The notes below the pieces were generated by a model, which did no database searches, had not been told where the DNA came from, and saw only the letters and a program-made list of their open reading frames with translations. From Olavius algarvensis Delta 4 endosymbiont (GTDB lineage: Bacteria; Desulfobacterota; Desulfobacteria; Desulfobacterales; CAJINA01), in contig CAJINA010000209.1 in NCBI GenBank assembly GCA_905176665.1, positions 1-57,952 of the forward strand: a stretch of 57,952 nucleotides of DNA, read 5' to 3'. Numbering within the stretch: the stretch's first letter is position 1; every line of letters begins with the position of its first letter. The translations under genes and the position numbers were made by a program. Below, piece after piece: positions 9,184 to 17,874 of this stretch.

Positions 9184-9228
9184 CCAACCGGTCAACTGCC
9201 GGTTGACATTCCGACCGACGTTCGGTAG
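9184..9228. promoter_or_regulatory. Divergent promoter region with TetR-type operator
   Basis: Two dyads are visible. CAACCGG and CCGGTTG (9184-9206) surround a 7-base spacer. ACCGACGTTCGGT (within 9214-9228) is a perfect ACCGA-CGT-TCGGT palindrome followed by AG, as in the gcdA site at 3298-3314, which has one more spacer base. The position between the divergent TetR gene and the dehydratase operon supports an operator. Confidence 0.55.
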
Positions 9229-9293
9229 TAAGACCGGAGGCCGATTTATTTGGCCGGAAGAATCAACGAGCTGTATGATATAAGGAGTGGTCC

Positions 9294-10412
9294 ATGGACA
9301 GTCTCAACAGGTTCAAGGCAGTGGCCGCCGATCCGGCAGGCTATGCCCAGCAATGGAAAAAAGAGAAGGGCGGTAAGGTTGTCGGGACCTTCTGCAGCTA
9401 TGCCCCTGAAGAGGTCATCCTGGCTTCCGGAGCCTTAGGATATCGAATATTTGGGACCGACCTGAATATCTCGCGGGCAGATGCCCACATGCAGGCATAC
9501 AGCTGCAGCCTGGTCCGGGGTGCCCTGGAAGAAGTGTTGGCTGGGCAGCTCGATTTTCTGGATGGTGTGGTTTTTCCCCACACCTGTGATTCAATCCAGC
9601 GTCTATCGGATATCTGGCGGATGAACATCAAGAACGGTTTTCATTTAGACCTGGTCGGTCCGGTCAAATTGAATACGGACAGCGCTCGGGAATACATGAC
9701 AGCGGTGATGGACAAGTTCCGACAGGAACTCGAAACCAGTCTGGGACATAAAATCAGTGCAGCTGATATCGAATCAGCCGTGGCGGTCGGCAACCGGATC
9801 CGCAACAGTATGCAGCGAGTATACGCTGCCCGCATGGAAAAACCGGGAATTTTGAAAGGGGCTGATCTGCATGCCATGGTCAAGGCCGCCATGGTTATGG
9901 ATCGGACAGAATTTGCGGTATTGGCCGAAGACGTGGCCCGGCACCTGGAAGAGATGCAGATAGAAGATGCATTTACCGGAAAACGCCTTGTCCTGTCCGG
10001 AGGACTATGCAACATGCCGGATGTTTACGGCACCCTCGAAGATTCGGGCGGTGCCATCGTAGCCGATGATCTATGCACCGGCCACCGGTTCTTTGAGGGC
10101 AATATCGAGCAGGAGGCTGACATGATGGCCGCCATTGCGAACCGCTACGTAAACCGCAACGTTTGCCCGGCCAAGCATGCCGGCATTAAAAACCGGGGCG
10201 AAAACCTGGTACGGACGGCTAAAGCATGCGAGGCTGATAGGGTCATCTTCATCTATTTGAAATTCTGTGACCCCCACGGGTTTGACTACCCCTACCTGAA
10301 GCAGATGCTGGCAGACGAAAATATTCCCTGCCTGCTGTATGAGATGGAAGAGCGGGATACGGCGGAAGGTCAGTTTAGAACTCGATGTGAAGCATTTTTA
10401 GAGATGATATAA
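9294..10412 (+). CDS. 2-hydroxyacyl-CoA dehydratase-family protein, small subunit (HgdB/BcrC-like)
   Basis: The 372-residue product belongs to the 2-hydroxyacyl-CoA dehydratase/benzoyl-CoA reductase family. Cys34 (GTFCSYAPEE), Cys71 (AYSCSLVRG) and Cys98 (FPHTCDSIQ) fit the ligands of the catalytic 4Fe-4S cluster. Length matches the shorter subunit of these heterodimers. These enzymes remove water from 2-hydroxyacyl-CoA, or reduce benzoyl-CoA rings, after one-electron activation by an ATP-driven activator. AAGGAG-like purines precede the ATG. It is first in an operon with the large subunit, a transporter and one activator. One activator rather than two favours a dehydratase over a class I benzoyl-CoA reductase, but the substrate is open. 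Confidence 0.85.
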   Translation: MDSLNRFKAVAADPAGYAQQWKKEKGGKVVGTFCSYAPEEVILASGALGYRIFGTDLNISRADAHMQAYSCSLVRGALEEVLAGQLDFLDGVVFPHTCDSIQRLSDIWRMNIKNGFHLDLVGPVKLNTDSAREYMTAVMDKFRQELETSLGHKISAADIESAVAVGNRIRNSMQRVYAARMEKPGILKGADLHAMVKAAMVMDRTEFAVLAEDVARHLEEMQIEDAFTGKRLVLSGGLCNMPDVYGTLEDSGGAIVADDLCTGHRFFEGNIEQEADMMAAIANRYVNRNVCPAKHAGIKNRGENLVRTAKACEADRVIFIYLKFCDPHGFDYPYLKQMLADENIPCLLYEMEERDTAEGQFRTRCEAFLEMI

Positions 10413-10520
10413 AAGTCAGGGTGATAGGCTGAAGACTGTAGGCTGAAGATCGATTTCTCAATAGGGAAGTTAGAGCTATGCCCCCTTGGTTTTAAGACAC
10501 TAATTTTTCGGGAGTCAAAA

Positions 10521-11765
10521 ATGACCGAAGATCAAAAAGTAGTAGACCCGGAGAAGGAAAGAAGGAAAATCAAGTGCGTCAAGAAAATGAAAGATATCAT
10601 GACCACTTACTATATCGAAGCCAAAACCACCGAGCAGTCGGGAAAGAAAATCGCCTGGATCACCAGCGGTGGCCCGGTGGAACCGCTGATCGCCATGGAT
10701 GTAATCCCGGTCTATCCGGAGAACCACGGGGCCATGATCGGAGCCAGCAAAATGGGCGTGGACCTGTGCGAAAAAGCAGAGGAGATGGGATATGCCAGCG
10801 ATTTATGCTCCTATGCCCGTGCGGACATCGCCTGTGCCACGGTAAACGGTGGTCCCATCGGAGGTCTGCCCCGGCCGGATATGCTGGTCTGCTGCAACAA
10901 TATCTGCGGGACCGTCCTTAAATGGTACGAAGTGCAGGCCCGCTACTTCGATGTCCCGCTCTTTATCCTGGACACACCGATCAGTCACACCGATTTCAAT
11001 GACGAAGCGCGTCGCTATGTACGGCGCCAGTTCGACGAATATATTGATTTTCTGGAAGAACATTGCGGGCGGAAACTCGACCATGACCGTCTGGCCGAAA
11101 TAGGCCGCCTTTCCATCGCCGGCCAGAAACTCTGGCAGGCTGTGTTGGATACCACCCGGCACAAACCGGCACCCATGAGCGCCTTTGACGCCTTTTTCCA
11201 CCTGGCCCTGATCGTCACCCTGCGCGGGACCCAGACCGTGGTGGATTACTACACCGAGCTGTTGGCGGAAATGGAGAACCGCATTGCCCAGGGTATCAGT
11301 GCGGTACCTGATGAGAAGATCCGGCTTCTGTGGGACAACCTGCCGGTCTGGTTCCGTACGAAATGGCTTTCCGAAAAATTTGCCTCCCACGGGGCCTGCC
11401 TGGTAGCGGATACCTACACGTCGGCCTGGTGCAGTTCACTGAAATATCTGGATGAAAATGACTTTCTCGGATCGATGGCGGAAGGGTACTCCCGTATCTA
11501 CCTGAATATCGGGGTGGATGCCATGGCTGCGGAGGTGCTGCGCATGATCGACCATTACGATGCGGATGGCCTGGTGATGCACTCCAATCGCAGCTGCAAG
11601 CCTTATTCGCTGGGGCAGTACGACATTCAAAAGATCGTGCAGGCCGAAAAAAGAATCCCCGCCCTGATGATCGAGGCGGATATGACGGATGCCCGCAATT
11701 TCGCAGAAAGTCAGATCGAAACTCGCATCGATGCCTATATGGAGGTCCTTAAGGCCAAGCTATAG
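10521..11765 (+). CDS. 2-hydroxyacyl-CoA dehydratase-family protein, large subunit (HgdA/BcrB-like)
   Basis: A 414-residue partner of the preceding gene. It shows the family blocks AWITSGGPVEPLIAM, DLCSYARADI (Cys96), a Cys-rich loop CCNNICGTVLKW (Cys124, 125, 129) and near the C-terminus MHSNRSCKPYSLGQ. These Cys are expected to hold the second Fe-S cluster. It would form the heterodimer with the 9294-10412 product. A GGGAG ribosome binding site precedes the ATG. The 108-base gap to the previous gene contains no obvious terminator, so the two are probably one transcript. Confidence 0.85.
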   Translation: MTEDQKVVDPEKERRKIKCVKKMKDIMTTYYIEAKTTEQSGKKIAWITSGGPVEPLIAMDVIPVYPENHGAMIGASKMGVDLCEKAEEMGYASDLCSYARADIACATVNGGPIGGLPRPDMLVCCNNICGTVLKWYEVQARYFDVPLFILDTPISHTDFNDEARRYVRRQFDEYIDFLEEHCGRKLDHDRLAEIGRLSIAGQKLWQAVLDTTRHKPAPMSAFDAFFHLALIVTLRGTQTVVDYYTELLAEMENRIAQGISAVPDEKIRLLWDNLPVWFRTKWLSEKFASHGACLVADTYTSAWCSSLKYLDENDFLGSMAEGYSRIYLNIGVDAMAAEVLRMIDHYDADGLVMHSNRSCKPYSLGQYDIQKIVQAEKRIPALMIEADMTDARNFAESQIETRIDAYMEVLKAKL

Positions 11766-11789
11766 AAGGGGTTTCAAGAACTCCCCTCG

Positions 11790-11950
11790 GGTCCAATCTC
11801 GGTGTTGGCCACTCGGTTCCAAGCCTCGAAATACCTGGTGTATTGATCCGGTTGCGACCCACAATCGGGGAATGGAACAGCGGGGAGTCCGGCAACGCGG
11901 GGGAACCTCGCGGCCGCCTTGACCTTAAACCCGATTGAAGGTTTTGTAAC
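11790..11950. repeat. Intergenic repeat, copy A
   Basis: This non-coding stretch shares ordered blocks with 14195-14305 and 17085-17270: a CCAATCTC-GTTGG block, CCTCGAAATAC, GGTTGCGACCCACA, a GCGGGGG-ACCTC block, and CGGCCGCCTTGACC. The arrangement is that of a degenerate dispersed repeat (REP- or MITE-like). Confidence 0.55.
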
Positions 11951-11980
11951 CCCTGTCAACCTGTTTGCAAAGGAGCAATC

Positions 11981-13399
11981 ATGCTGAAAATGAAGGGAAC
12001 TTGCGGCGGTCGGTCGATTTTTTGGCTTGTGGCTATCCTGATGGTGCTTCTGCTGTCACCGACCGGTAACGTTTATGCCAAGACAGACGCGAACGAAGCG
12101 CTGTACAAGCAGCTTTCGGGGATTGCCTTCAGCACCGACGGTGACCTTTCTCTCTTTGATAAGCTGAACAAAGCTGCACGCGGCCAGGATTGGGCGGCGG
12201 GTGAGGAAACCCAGCTCGTAGGGAACCTGAGAGTCCTCAAGAGCGTGCAGTTACCGGCGGATGGAAGCCGTGCGCAGGTTTATCTGCTGCGCAAGTTGAG
12301 CGGTGAACTCTATATCCTGTCCATACCTGCCGATCCCGCGGCCCGGGCCGCAGCGGCGGATTCATTCTATGCCGGTTTGGACGGAATCTCGGGCAGTAAA
12401 ATGGCTTTCAGTGTCAAAAGCCTCAAGGCCGACATTGGCGGTACTACCTACCCATTGGCTACCTTCACCGCTAAACCTACCCAGATGAAGTTGGACAAGC
12501 TCTTCAAGATTTGCATTATTCTTATGCTGTTTTTTGTCATGGTCGGCATGGGCATGACCCTGACCTTCAAGGACTTCGCCCTGGTTTTCACCAAACCGCG
12601 GGGCATCATCCTGGGGGAGATACTCCAATTTGGCTTCATGCCCTTTCTCGCCATGTGCATAGGGCGCCTTTTTGGATTCTATGAACACTACCCCTTTATC
12701 TTCGTCGGGTTGATCCTGATCACGGCAACCCCCGGTGGCGTGACCTCGAACTTGATGACCTACTACGCCAAGGGGGACCTGGCGCTTTCCATCTCCCTCA
12801 CATCTTTTTCCACAGTCATGTCCATCATCTTCACCCCGTTATTGTTGGCATTCTATTGCGCGGGTATGCCGGAGATCGCCATTCCGGTAAAACTTGTTGT
12901 CCAGACGATTCTTATCCTGGTGATCATCCCCCTGGTAGTCGGGATGGCCATCCGGAGCAAATGGCAAGCCTTTGCCGAAAAAGCCACGCCCTTTTTCTCG
13001 GCCCTGGGCATCATTGCACTCCTTATCTTGATTGTAGCGGGGGTATTGAGCAATCTGGATGCGTTTGCCGACACGGATCGGCAGGGGGTCAAATTTTATA
13101 CGACGATATTCTTGCTGACCATGCTGGGTATGCTGTTTGGGATTGTGTTTTCAAAATTGTTGGGTATCAACAATTATCAAACCCGGGCCATCTCCCTGGA
13201 AACCGGACTGCGAAATAGTGCTCTGGCCATGACCATCGCCCTGCTAATCCAGGACGCCATGGGCGATTTTTACAGCAGCATGTTCATTACTTCCGGCATG
13301 TTCGGATTGATTATGTATCTGGCCGGCATTATATCGATATTTCTTTACAAACCGCTGTTACCGGTTGCGGCCGGTGAGACACATACCGAACAGGAGTAA
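11981..13399 (+). CDS. BASS-family (bile acid:sodium symporter) transporter with N-terminal periplasmic domain
   Basis: The protein starts with a signal-like segment (residues 13-34) and a soluble stretch of about 135 residues that I do not recognise. From about residue 170 there are nine to ten hydrophobic helices with BASS hallmarks: the ATPGGVTSNLMTYYAKGD block and SLETGLRNSALAMTIA. The transporter half would import or export an organic anion with sodium. It lies inside the dehydratase operon, before the activator, with AAAGGAG ahead of the ATG, so its substrate is probably the acid handled by that pathway (inference). Usual BASS proteins are about 300-330 residues; the extra N-terminal domain is unusual and might be a substrate-capture domain. 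Confidence 0.82.
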   Translation: MLKMKGTCGGRSIFWLVAILMVLLLSPTGNVYAKTDANEALYKQLSGIAFSTDGDLSLFDKLNKAARGQDWAAGEETQLVGNLRVLKSVQLPADGSRAQVYLLRKLSGELYILSIPADPAARAAAADSFYAGLDGISGSKMAFSVKSLKADIGGTTYPLATFTAKPTQMKLDKLFKICIILMLFFVMVGMGMTLTFKDFALVFTKPRGIILGEILQFGFMPFLAMCIGRLFGFYEHYPFIFVGLILITATPGGVTSNLMTYYAKGDLALSISLTSFSTVMSIIFTPLLLAFYCAGMPEIAIPVKLVVQTILILVIIPLVVGMAIRSKWQAFAEKATPFFSALGIIALLILIVAGVLSNLDAFADTDRQGVKFYTTIFLLTMLGMLFGIVFSKLLGINNYQTRAISLETGLRNSALAMTIALLIQDAMGDFYSSMFITSGMFGLIMYLAGIISIFLYKPLLPVAAGETHTEQE

Positions 13400-13405
13400 T
13401 GTCCA

Positions 13406-14176
13406 ATGCTTACCGTTGGAATCGATGTGGGGTCGATCAGTGCGAAAGCCGCTGTTATCCAAGATGGTGAACTGCTGGGGGGTAAGGTTATTCTGACCGG
13501 GTACAATGCGCGCAACGCCGGCAAGAATGTATATGATAAGCTGTTGGCGGACCACAACATTGATCCTGCAATGGTTGACCGGGTGGTGGCCACCGGTTAC
13601 GGCCGCAAGAGCGTTGAATTTGCGGATAAGGCCATTACCGAGATTACCTGCCATGCCGCGGGTGCACATTTTCAGGATCCGTCCGTCCGTTCGGTGATCG
13701 ACATCGGCGGCCAGGACAGCAAAGCCATCTCCCTGGACAGTGCGGGACGCGTCAACGATTTTGCCATGAACGACAAGTGTGCAGCCGGGACCGGGCGGTT
13801 TCTGGAAGTCATGGCCCGGGCACTGGAGGTCGATCTGGACGTCTTTGGCGAGATGTCCTTGAAAGCGGATGCCCCGGCCGCCATCAGCAGCCTGTGCACT
13901 GTATTTGCCGAGTCGGAAGTCATTTCCTTGCTTGCCCGTGGAGAAAAGCGGGAGAATATCATCGCCGGGATTCACGAGTCCATCGGGTCGCGGGTCCTGG
14001 CCATGGCCAAAAGGGTGGGGGTGGCCGAGCCGGTGATGATGACCGGCGGGGTGGCCAAGAATATCGGTGTGGTCAAGGCGCTTGAGAGTCGGGCCGGTGT
14101 TGTCATTGAGGTGTCCCCCAATGCCCAGATTAATGGGGCGATCGGGGCGGCACTGCTCGCTGCAAACGGCCCTTAG
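13406..14176 (+). CDS. ATP-dependent activator of 2-hydroxyacyl-CoA dehydratase (HgdC-like)
   Basis: This 256-residue protein matches HgdC-type activators (about 260 residues) throughout. It has the ASKHA-fold ATP motifs GIDVGSISAK and VIDIGGQDSKAI, plus the two cluster Cys of the family, Cys125 (NDKCAAGTGRF) and Cys164 (SSLCTVFAESEV), through which a homodimer binds one 4Fe-4S cluster. It takes an electron from ferredoxin or flavodoxin and uses ATP hydrolysis to inject it into the dehydratase. It lies 6 bases after the transporter stop with AGGAG overlapping that gene's end, and it is the only activator in the operon. Confidence 0.93.
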   Translation: MLTVGIDVGSISAKAAVIQDGELLGGKVILTGYNARNAGKNVYDKLLADHNIDPAMVDRVVATGYGRKSVEFADKAITEITCHAAGAHFQDPSVRSVIDIGGQDSKAISLDSAGRVNDFAMNDKCAAGTGRFLEVMARALEVDLDVFGEMSLKADAPAAISSLCTVFAESEVISLLARGEKRENIIAGIHESIGSRVLAMAKRVGVAEPVMMTGGVAKNIGVVKALESRAGVVIEVSPNAQINGAIGAALLAANGP

Positions 14177-14194
14177 ACGGGACTTTAAAGCATC

Positions 14195-14305
14195 CCCTCG
14201 TGCTCAATCTCTGCGTTGGGCCAATACGTTCAATCCTCGAAATATTTTATATATTCCTGCGGTTGAACGAATCGGTCCGCCTTGATCTTGAACACGATTG
14301 AATGA
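14195..14305. repeat. Intergenic repeat, copy B (short form)
   Basis: It shares CAATCTCTGCGTTGGG, CCTCGAAATA and TCCGCCTTGATCTTGAACA-type blocks with copies A and C, but lacks their central GACCCACA to CGGCCGCC part. It lies between the activator stop and the convergent YkgJ-like gene. Confidence 0.5.
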
Positions 14306-14860
14306 TTAAAAATCCCGCCTACCTCTTTTCCGGATCAAGTTATAGTTGGCCTCTCTCAAACGCCCTCCCAAGTTTCGCAGGAAAATCCTCAGTTTCAGAG
14401 TCCTTAAAAACCAGTTGAGGCGGGAAAAGCACCAATTCAAATGCTTGATCTCTTTTTTAGCGGGTGCATCAGTATAGCAGAAAGTTGTGATGCAGACTTC
14501 CGGCATGACCGTGCCGGGGAAGATGCAGGGCCCGGTTCCATTCTCCAGAAAAATGCAACTCGACGCATAGAAAGCCGTCTCGTTTTCGAGGCAGGCGGCT
14601 GTTTTTTCAGCCAGTTCCGGCATTCTATTCAGGATATACACAAAATCCGGGTAATCCAACACAGCGTCGAGAACGAGGTTGCGGCAGCAAATTCCCTGGC
14701 AGGCGGTAAAGCAGTATTCAAATGCATCTGCACCGGACACGCGCAAATCTGCTTCGGCCTCCTGGATACGGTCACAAAGGCCGTCAAGTACAGATTTATC
14801 CCCCGGGGACAGATGGCGCAGCGTTTTGCGCGCTCGTTTGAAAAGAGAGCCAAGTGCCAT
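14306..14860 (-). CDS. YkgJ-like cysteine-cluster protein
   Basis: A 184-residue soluble protein with scattered Cys arranged as in zinc/iron-chelating YkgJ-type proteins: CFTACQGICCRN near residues 50-60, then single Cys in ACLEN, SSCIF, GPCIFPG, VCITTFC and NWC. Function of the family is not well defined. It follows the Fe-S protein gene (14897-16027) on the same strand, 36 bases downstream, so the two are likely cotranscribed. Convergent orientation to the dehydratase operon and a shared redox-metal theme suggest a role in handling its clusters (inference). The ribosome binding site is weak. Confidence 0.6.
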   Translation of the reverse strand: MALGSLFKRARKTLRHLSPGDKSVLDGLCDRIQEAEADLRVSGADAFEYCFTACQGICCRNLVLDAVLDYPDFVYILNRMPELAEKTAACLENETAFYASSCIFLENGTGPCIFPGTVMPEVCITTFCYTDAPAKKEIKHLNWCFSRLNWFLRTLKLRIFLRNLGGRLREANYNLIRKRGRRDF

Positions 14861-14896
14861 GGTTCGTTATTCTTCGGGAGTTTTCGCTGCAGTCGT

Positions 14897-16027
14897 CTAC
14901 AAGTCCGCTCGACGACTGGCCCTTAGACGGTCCTTTTGTGATGCTATAACCAATCTCAAAAGACCGCCGGGTCCTATGACTTTCCTTTTCCAGGCCAGGC
15001 CGAGCATCGACGTAGCCGTGTTCAAGGGCACCCGCGGCTGCGCGGGTACCGGTTTGCGTTTTAGGGTCAGTGCGCCAGTAGCGCAGGTCGAGACGCACAG
15101 GCCGCAGCCGATGCAGCGGCCGCTATCCAGCCGGGCCTGATCCTCCACAATCGCGATGGCATCCATCTGGCATCTGGCCTCACAGACCGCGCAGCCGTTG
15201 CACTGGTCAGTATCCAGGCTGGCAATAAAAGGGGCCGCCACCAAGTCGGCCGGTCGGGGATAGCGCTTCAGGTTTCTGAGTACCCCGCAACAGCAGCCGC
15301 AGCAGCAGCATATCCAGGAAATATCCTTGCCGTTGCTGGCCTGGAGAACAAGGCCGCTTTTATCGGCCTGTTTGAGGATTTCCAGTACTTCGGTTCGGCT
15401 TGCCCGCCGGCCGGCACCGGTTTCAACGTAATAGGAGTCGACGGCCCCAAAGGAGATGCAAGCCTCCAACTGGCGATTGCAGCCTTTACCCTGCATGTGC
15501 TGCTCTTTACGGCAAATGCAGGGGGTTACCACAAAACTGTCTTTATTCCCCAGCAGACGGGCTGCGGATTCATGGGGCAGTACCTCAAGTCTGGCGTCGA
15601 TGCTCCGACCAACGGGGATGGTGCGCATCTGGGGGGAAGCCTGCCAGGCTCCGTTATCGAACAGGTGGGGCATATATTCTTCCATATCAGCCACCAGGCC
15701 GGGATCTAGCCGATCAACCTGGTACTCCCAAATTCCAACGACAAACTGGGCGGCCATATAACGGGGTGGCTGTGAGGACTTGAATATCAGCCCCTTGCGG
15801 GCCATTTCTTCCAGCATCGCGGCCGTCTTTTCAACCGGTAGAGCACTTCGCAGGGCAACGACCGGGGCGGTCTCGGCAATCAGGGTCAGGTGGCAGGCGA
15901 GCCGGGCCTGTTCGTGAGAAAAGAGGCGTTTCAGTATCCTCAATTCAACCCCGCTGTCCGTAGAAGGAAAACCGCCCGGGAGAGAATCGAGGTGTTGGGC
16001 CAACTGGATGTATATATCTGCGAGCAT
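14897..16027 (-). CDS. 4Fe-4S dicluster protein with a Cys-rich CCCCGCCC centre
   Basis: This 376-residue protein has three parts. Residues 1-165 are a helical domain with winged-helix character. Residues 165-265 hold CICR, CNRQLEAC and an unusual run of Cys, ICCCCGCCCGVL. From about residue 285 there is a two-cluster ferredoxin domain: CNGCAVCEARC and CIGCGLCVSTC. A shorter paralogue is at 23953-24957. Such proteins are frequent in sulfate reducers and are presumed electron carriers, but their partners are mostly unknown. Being next to the dehydratase-activator operon suggests it could feed electrons to the activator (inference). Confidence 0.72.
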   Translation of the reverse strand: MLADIYIQLAQHLDSLPGGFPSTDSGVELRILKRLFSHEQARLACHLTLIAETAPVVALRSALPVEKTAAMLEEMARKGLIFKSSQPPRYMAAQFVVGIWEYQVDRLDPGLVADMEEYMPHLFDNGAWQASPQMRTIPVGRSIDARLEVLPHESAARLLGNKDSFVVTPCICRKEQHMQGKGCNRQLEACISFGAVDSYYVETGAGRRASRTEVLEILKQADKSGLVLQASNGKDISWICCCCGCCCGVLRNLKRYPRPADLVAAPFIASLDTDQCNGCAVCEARCQMDAIAIVEDQARLDSGRCIGCGLCVSTCATGALTLKRKPVPAQPRVPLNTATSMLGLAWKRKVIGPGGLLRLVIASQKDRLRASRRADL

Positions 16028-16080
16028 ACCAATTTTGGCCTTATCATAAATCGGCCAGGGTGTAAATTCGCCTTACGGGT

Positions 16081-17001
16081 CTATACCGTATTTAACCAAA
16101 GGGTATAACTTAGCGCCGACAGCAGGGTACAGCCTGAGATGGCGGCCACGGCAAAATCCGAATCACCCTTCATTTCCCGGGCCATCACATAGGTGAGTGT
16201 CGCGGTCGGGGCGGCCAGCAGGATGAACGCCGGCAGGTAATCGGCCGCTGGAATCGAAAACAGCTTGAACATAAGGATACCGAGACCGGGCATTACCACG
16301 ACCTTGAAAAAGCTTACCGCAAACACGCCCCGCAGGCGGGCGCGCATCAAGTCAAATGAAAGGGAGGCCCCAATCAGCAGAAGGGCCAGGGGTAAGGACA
16401 TACCGCTCAATATCACCAGGCTGCGGTCGACGATGACGGGCAGGGGGATGCCGGCTACGGACACCAGGATGCCGCCCAGGGCCGAGAGAATGACCGGGTG
16501 TCCGATTATGCGGCGCATGTTTTCGGCGAAAACAGGGCCTTTTTGGGAGGACCGGTCGGTATGCACCTGCAGGGTGATGACGGCCAGAATATTCTGCAGG
16601 ATCATGATAAACCCGGCGAAGATACCGCCTTTGGCCAGGCCGGCATCACCCAAATAGTAATACACCACGGCCAGGCCGATATACCCGAGGTTGCCATGAA
16701 ATGCGCTTTGAATGAAAGTGCCGCGAAAGTGCCGGGCCATGCCGGCCAGGGCAGCCAGCAGCCAGGTGGTCAGGAAAACGACCAGGACACACAGCAAGGT
16801 GATGAGGAGAACCTGGCTGTTGAACGCTTCTTGGAATGAGGCCCGCGAAATGGCCCGGAAAATCATAGCTGGAATGGCCAGATAGTACACCAGGCGGTTG
16901 GCCGGCCCGAGAAAGCCATCCGGTATGAATTGCTTTTTGCGTGCCAACCAACCAACAAATATAACCAGGAAGATGGGTATGATGGTCTGTGTAATCTGCA
17001 T
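16081..17001 (-). CDS. AEC-family transporter (auxin efflux carrier type)
   Basis: About ten hydrophobic helices are arranged as two five-helix bundles. AEC-type features are the start MQITQTIIPIFLVIFVGWLA, the block SAFHGNLGYIGLAVVYY and the C-terminal LAAPTATLTYVMA. The family includes bacterial malate, malonate and other organic-anion permeases. I start at ATG 17001 rather than the upstream TTG 17019. The gene sits 53 bases before the Fe-S gene on the same strand. The cargo is unknown; an organic acid related to the neighbouring CoA-ester pathway is plausible. Confidence 0.8.
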   Translation of the reverse strand: MQITQTIIPIFLVIFVGWLARKKQFIPDGFLGPANRLVYYLAIPAMIFRAISRASFQEAFNSQVLLITLLCVLVVFLTTWLLAALAGMARHFRGTFIQSAFHGNLGYIGLAVVYYYLGDAGLAKGGIFAGFIMILQNILAVITLQVHTDRSSQKGPVFAENMRRIIGHPVILSALGGILVSVAGIPLPVIVDRSLVILSGMSLPLALLLIGASLSFDLMRARLRGVFAVSFFKVVVMPGLGILMFKLFSIPAADYLPAFILLAAPTATLTYVMAREMKGDSDFAVAAISGCTLLSALSYTLWLNTV

Positions 17002-17084
17002 CGGTGTATGCGGCCTCAATCTTTATCGAAGATATCTTGAAAATGCCTTCTTGTCGGGCGAAGCTCATAGAGCGAAGACTGATT

Positions 17085-17270
17085 GATCCAATCTCTGCGT
17101 TGGGCCCTCGGTTTCGGCACGCAGTGCCGATTTTCAAGCCGTCAGGCGCAACCTTAAGCACTAGCCTCGCAATACTTGAGTATTCCTTCTGTTGCGACCC
17201 ACATTTAAGGGACAGATCAAGTGGGAAGTCCCGCGACGCGGGGGTACCTCACGGCCGCCTTGCCTGTCCG
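17085..17270. repeat. Intergenic repeat, copy C (long form)
   Basis: It contains CCAATCTCTGCGTTGGGCC, CCTCGCAATACTTGAGTATT (with the palindrome AATACTTGAGTATT), TTGCGACCCACA, CGCGGGGGTACCTC and CGGCCGCCTTGCC, in the same order as copy A. A block of about 50 bases absent from copies A and B lies after the first motif. A further, very degenerate copy may lie at 17695-17760. No gene is seen in the rest of 17002-17449. Confidence 0.55.
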
Positions 17271-17449
17271 GCTTAGCCTGGAAGGCGTAGACGGAACCTT
17301 GAATCAAAATCCTATTTTTTGGATAGCCTCTGGCAAAGGTGCCCGGCTGTTGCTTGACTTTAAAGGGTGGCCTGAATATTCTTCTTTAGAACCATCCCAA
17401 TTTCATCGGGTTTTAACCCAATTTCAAACGTATGGGAACCCAAATCGTT

Positions 17450-17677
17450 ATGAATATTCAGATTAAACTGTTTGCCAGCCTGTTAGATAAGCTGCCTGTC
17501 AACGCGGACCAATTCCCGGTTGCGGACGGCGCCACCGTTGCGGACCTGGTAACCGAGCTGGACATCGACCCCAAGGACGCCAAGCTGATTTTTGTCAACG
17601 GCCGTAAAGGGGCGTTGGATTCGGTCCTGGCGGAAGGCGACCGGGTGGGATTGTTTCCGCCCATAGGGGGCGGTTAG
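17450..17677 (+). CDS. MoaD/ThiS-family sulfur carrier protein
   Basis: The 75-residue beta-grasp protein begins MNIQIKLFASLLDKLP and ends in the Gly-Gly tail needed for adenylation and thiocarboxylation (FPPIGGG). The block VNGRKGALDSVLAEGDRVGLFPP is typical of MoaD-like carriers (cited as its recognisable motif, residues about 50-72). It pairs with the ThiF/MoeB-like E1 enzyme 197 bases downstream. Together they would supply sulfur for a cofactor or modification, such as a molybdopterin/tungstopterin. I chose ATG 17450 over ATG 17432 because the shorter product matches the family start. Confidence 0.85.
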   Translation: MNIQIKLFASLLDKLPVNADQFPVADGATVADLVTELDIDPKDAKLIFVNGRKGALDSVLAEGDRVGLFPPIGGG

Positions 17678-17874
17678 AAGCGATTTCAAATTTTTCCGCA
17701 GGTTTAATATCGTCTTTGGGCGCTTTTCTATATCTTCGTAATACCCCCACGGCAGGCCTGCGACTTGAAAGGCGCAGCCATCTCGTTTTGCCGGGATGGC
17801 TTGAAAAGCGAAGGCTGGACCGCGGACCTGATTGCGGGCTTTGAAGCCACTTCCAAACATAGTGAGGCAACATT

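Noticed and set aside
9294..14176. Class I (ATP-dependent) benzoyl-CoA reductase BcrABCD
   Set aside because: Only one activator-type subunit is present, whereas BcrAD or BzdPQ need two. The family match is real, but the reductase assignment is not supported.
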